Positions 17,500 through 18,821 of a stretch of DNA of 18,821 nucleotides are shown here, piece by piece. This DNA is from Phoronis ovalis (Eukaryota > Phoronida > Phoronidae), in NCBI GenBank assembly GCA_028565635.1, contig JAOXYB010057722.1, forward strand, positions 6,497 through 25,317, written 5' to 3'. The translations under genes were made by a program, and so were the position numbers. Each line of letters opens with the position of its first letter. Positions within the stretch are counted from its first letter, which is position 1. The notes beneath the pieces were generated by a model. That model ran no database searches. It was not told the origin of the DNA and saw only the letters and a list, made by a program, of their open reading frames with translations.

Positions 17500-18821
17500 G
17501 TATGTATTATGCTTTGACAACTGGCAATAAAAATAAACATTATTAATAATAATACATTTATGCACTTATAATTAACTGTTGATTTCAGACCAGGCTATTC
17601 AATATTAAAACAAAGTCTTCGAAACCTTATGCGTGACACATATACTAACTAGTATAGTCTATAAAATGAGTTCAGGTATATAAAAGTAAAAATAACAATG
17701 GTCATGAGACCTTTGACCATGAAATTTTATTGCTACTCTTAGGGGGATAATCTTAGTATAAATTGTCCATTTAATTCATTCATCTATTTAAAAGTAGATT
17801 AGAATTTTATGCCACCAGCATTTACCTGTAAGGAATATTTCAATTAGAAGTTTCACTTTAATTTACGGTTCTGTTTCCTGCTTTTATAGACCGATGAAGT
17901 CAAATTATATACAGATGTTATCCACCTAAAGATATTTTGACAAAGTAATTACAAAATTTACCAACTCAAAAGATACTAGTATAAATTCAAAAGAAGTTGC
18001 TTCGATGATGTCATACAAGGAAATTACAAACATTATTTGCGTTGTAATTTTCTCCAAAAACTTGTGAAGGTATTTTGTATTTTTGTGGTGACATAAAATA
18101 GAAAATATTGCTATTGTGACATCGATTTGGAGATACCCCTGTTCAAATGATCGTGAACTTTTATTCAAAACAAAAAATAAAAAACACCCGCATGTGTTTT
18201 TAAACCACTTATATCTTTAAATTAACTGAAACAATTACATGGATGACATCAATTAGAGTAAGTAATGCTGAGGGTTCAGAAGAAAAAGGATGAGTAAATA
18301 TTCAAGGTATTCTTTAATACCTGCATTTTTACTCGTAAAACGTTTATTTAGATTATTCTCCTTTGCACCTGTCATTAAGTTTTAACGGCTTTACGTCATC
18401 GTTATCTTATGAAAACAATATTAAGGGTTTTGGGAATTAAATAGCTCGATTAAATTGATCAAACTATTCCACTGGTACAATCTCCAGCTCCTATATCTGT
18501 AAGATATTACGAAAGAAATACGGAGTCTACTAACATAATAATAATAATATACCACAATATTGCCAGTGCTAATGTTTTATATAAAATATACAAAATCATG
18601 TTTATTAGGATTTTATTCTGAGGTTGAAAGTTTAAGATTCGACTGATTCACGTGCCATCAGTCTTTTTGTTTGTATAAAATATGTATTATAAAAATAAGG
18701 TCTACAATGAATCTTTGCTTCGTACCACAAAACCATGATTCTATTTTGTTAAATTGCATTCAAGGGAATTCGTTCACGCGTATGTCGAACACGCATTGTG
18801 TTGTAAAATACAGTCTGTATA
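17500..18821 (+). other. 5' part of lim1 intron 1
   Basis: The stretch begins with the donor GTATGT directly after the LIM1 exon. No continuation of the LIM domain (an R-x-G-T-K-C-like start) follows an acceptor before the window ends, so the intron runs past the edge. The sequence is AT-rich. An 80-codon minus-strand open frame at 17926-18168 shows no recognisable domain and is best taken as chance. A small stem-loop lies at 18180-18201 (AAAAACAC / GTGTTTTT around a 6-base loop). First introns of vertebrate Lhx1 genes carry inducible enhancers, but I could not identify an equivalent here. Confidence 0.85.
18535..18549 (+). repeat. (ATA)5 microsatellite
   Basis: Five exact ATA units in the lim1 intron. 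An ordinary simple repeat. Confidence 0.7.

Noticed and set aside
17590-17640. Possible exon 2 of lim1 after TTGATTTCAG
   Set aside because: The acceptor-like site is followed by sequence that does not continue the LIM domain.
17926-18168. 80-residue minus-strand frame in the lim1 intron
   Set aside because: AT-rich, low complexity, no domain. Such frames are expected by chance in this composition.

Overview
The window is low-GC, intron-bearing animal DNA, and almost all of it is non-coding. The one certain gene is the first coding exon of a LIM-homeobox gene of the Lim1/Lhx1-Lhx5 group on the + strand at 17330-17499, followed by at least 1.3 kb of intron 1. The exon encodes a complete first LIM zinc-binding domain and ends in a canonical splice donor. 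The protein is close to Lim1 across bilaterians, and the very low GC and the repeats point to an invertebrate such as a mollusc, annelid, hemichordate or echinoderm. The sequence alone does not decide the phylum.

Layout: 1-7.2 kb is AT-rich and markedly poor in CpG. It holds a decayed tRNA-derived SINE near 4 kb and, at 1.2 kb, a possible short minus-strand exon. At 7427-7946 sits a 500-bp non-autonomous DNA transposon with 45-bp terminal inverted repeats (40 of 45 matching), an exact 10-bp target-site duplication and an interior of degenerate CCCCTAAACGGG-centred repeats about 32 bp apart. A 64-bp near-perfect palindrome lies at 9141-9204. From about 7.2 kb to the end CpG is much more frequent, as expected if this side is the unmethylated regulatory domain of a developmental gene. 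Here I see isolated small open frames (15737-15961 and 12018-12201, minus strand) that could be real but are not proven, and several palindromic sites.

The 400 bases before the lim1 start codon look like its promoter and leader. They hold an exact PBX-MEIS composite site, a TATA-like element about 31 bases before an initiator-like CAGTC, and four minimal upstream ORFs before an ATG in strong context. The most unusual structure in the window is the 500-bp element and its internal repeat architecture. No bacterial-type operon, CRISPR array, rRNA or intact tRNA was seen.
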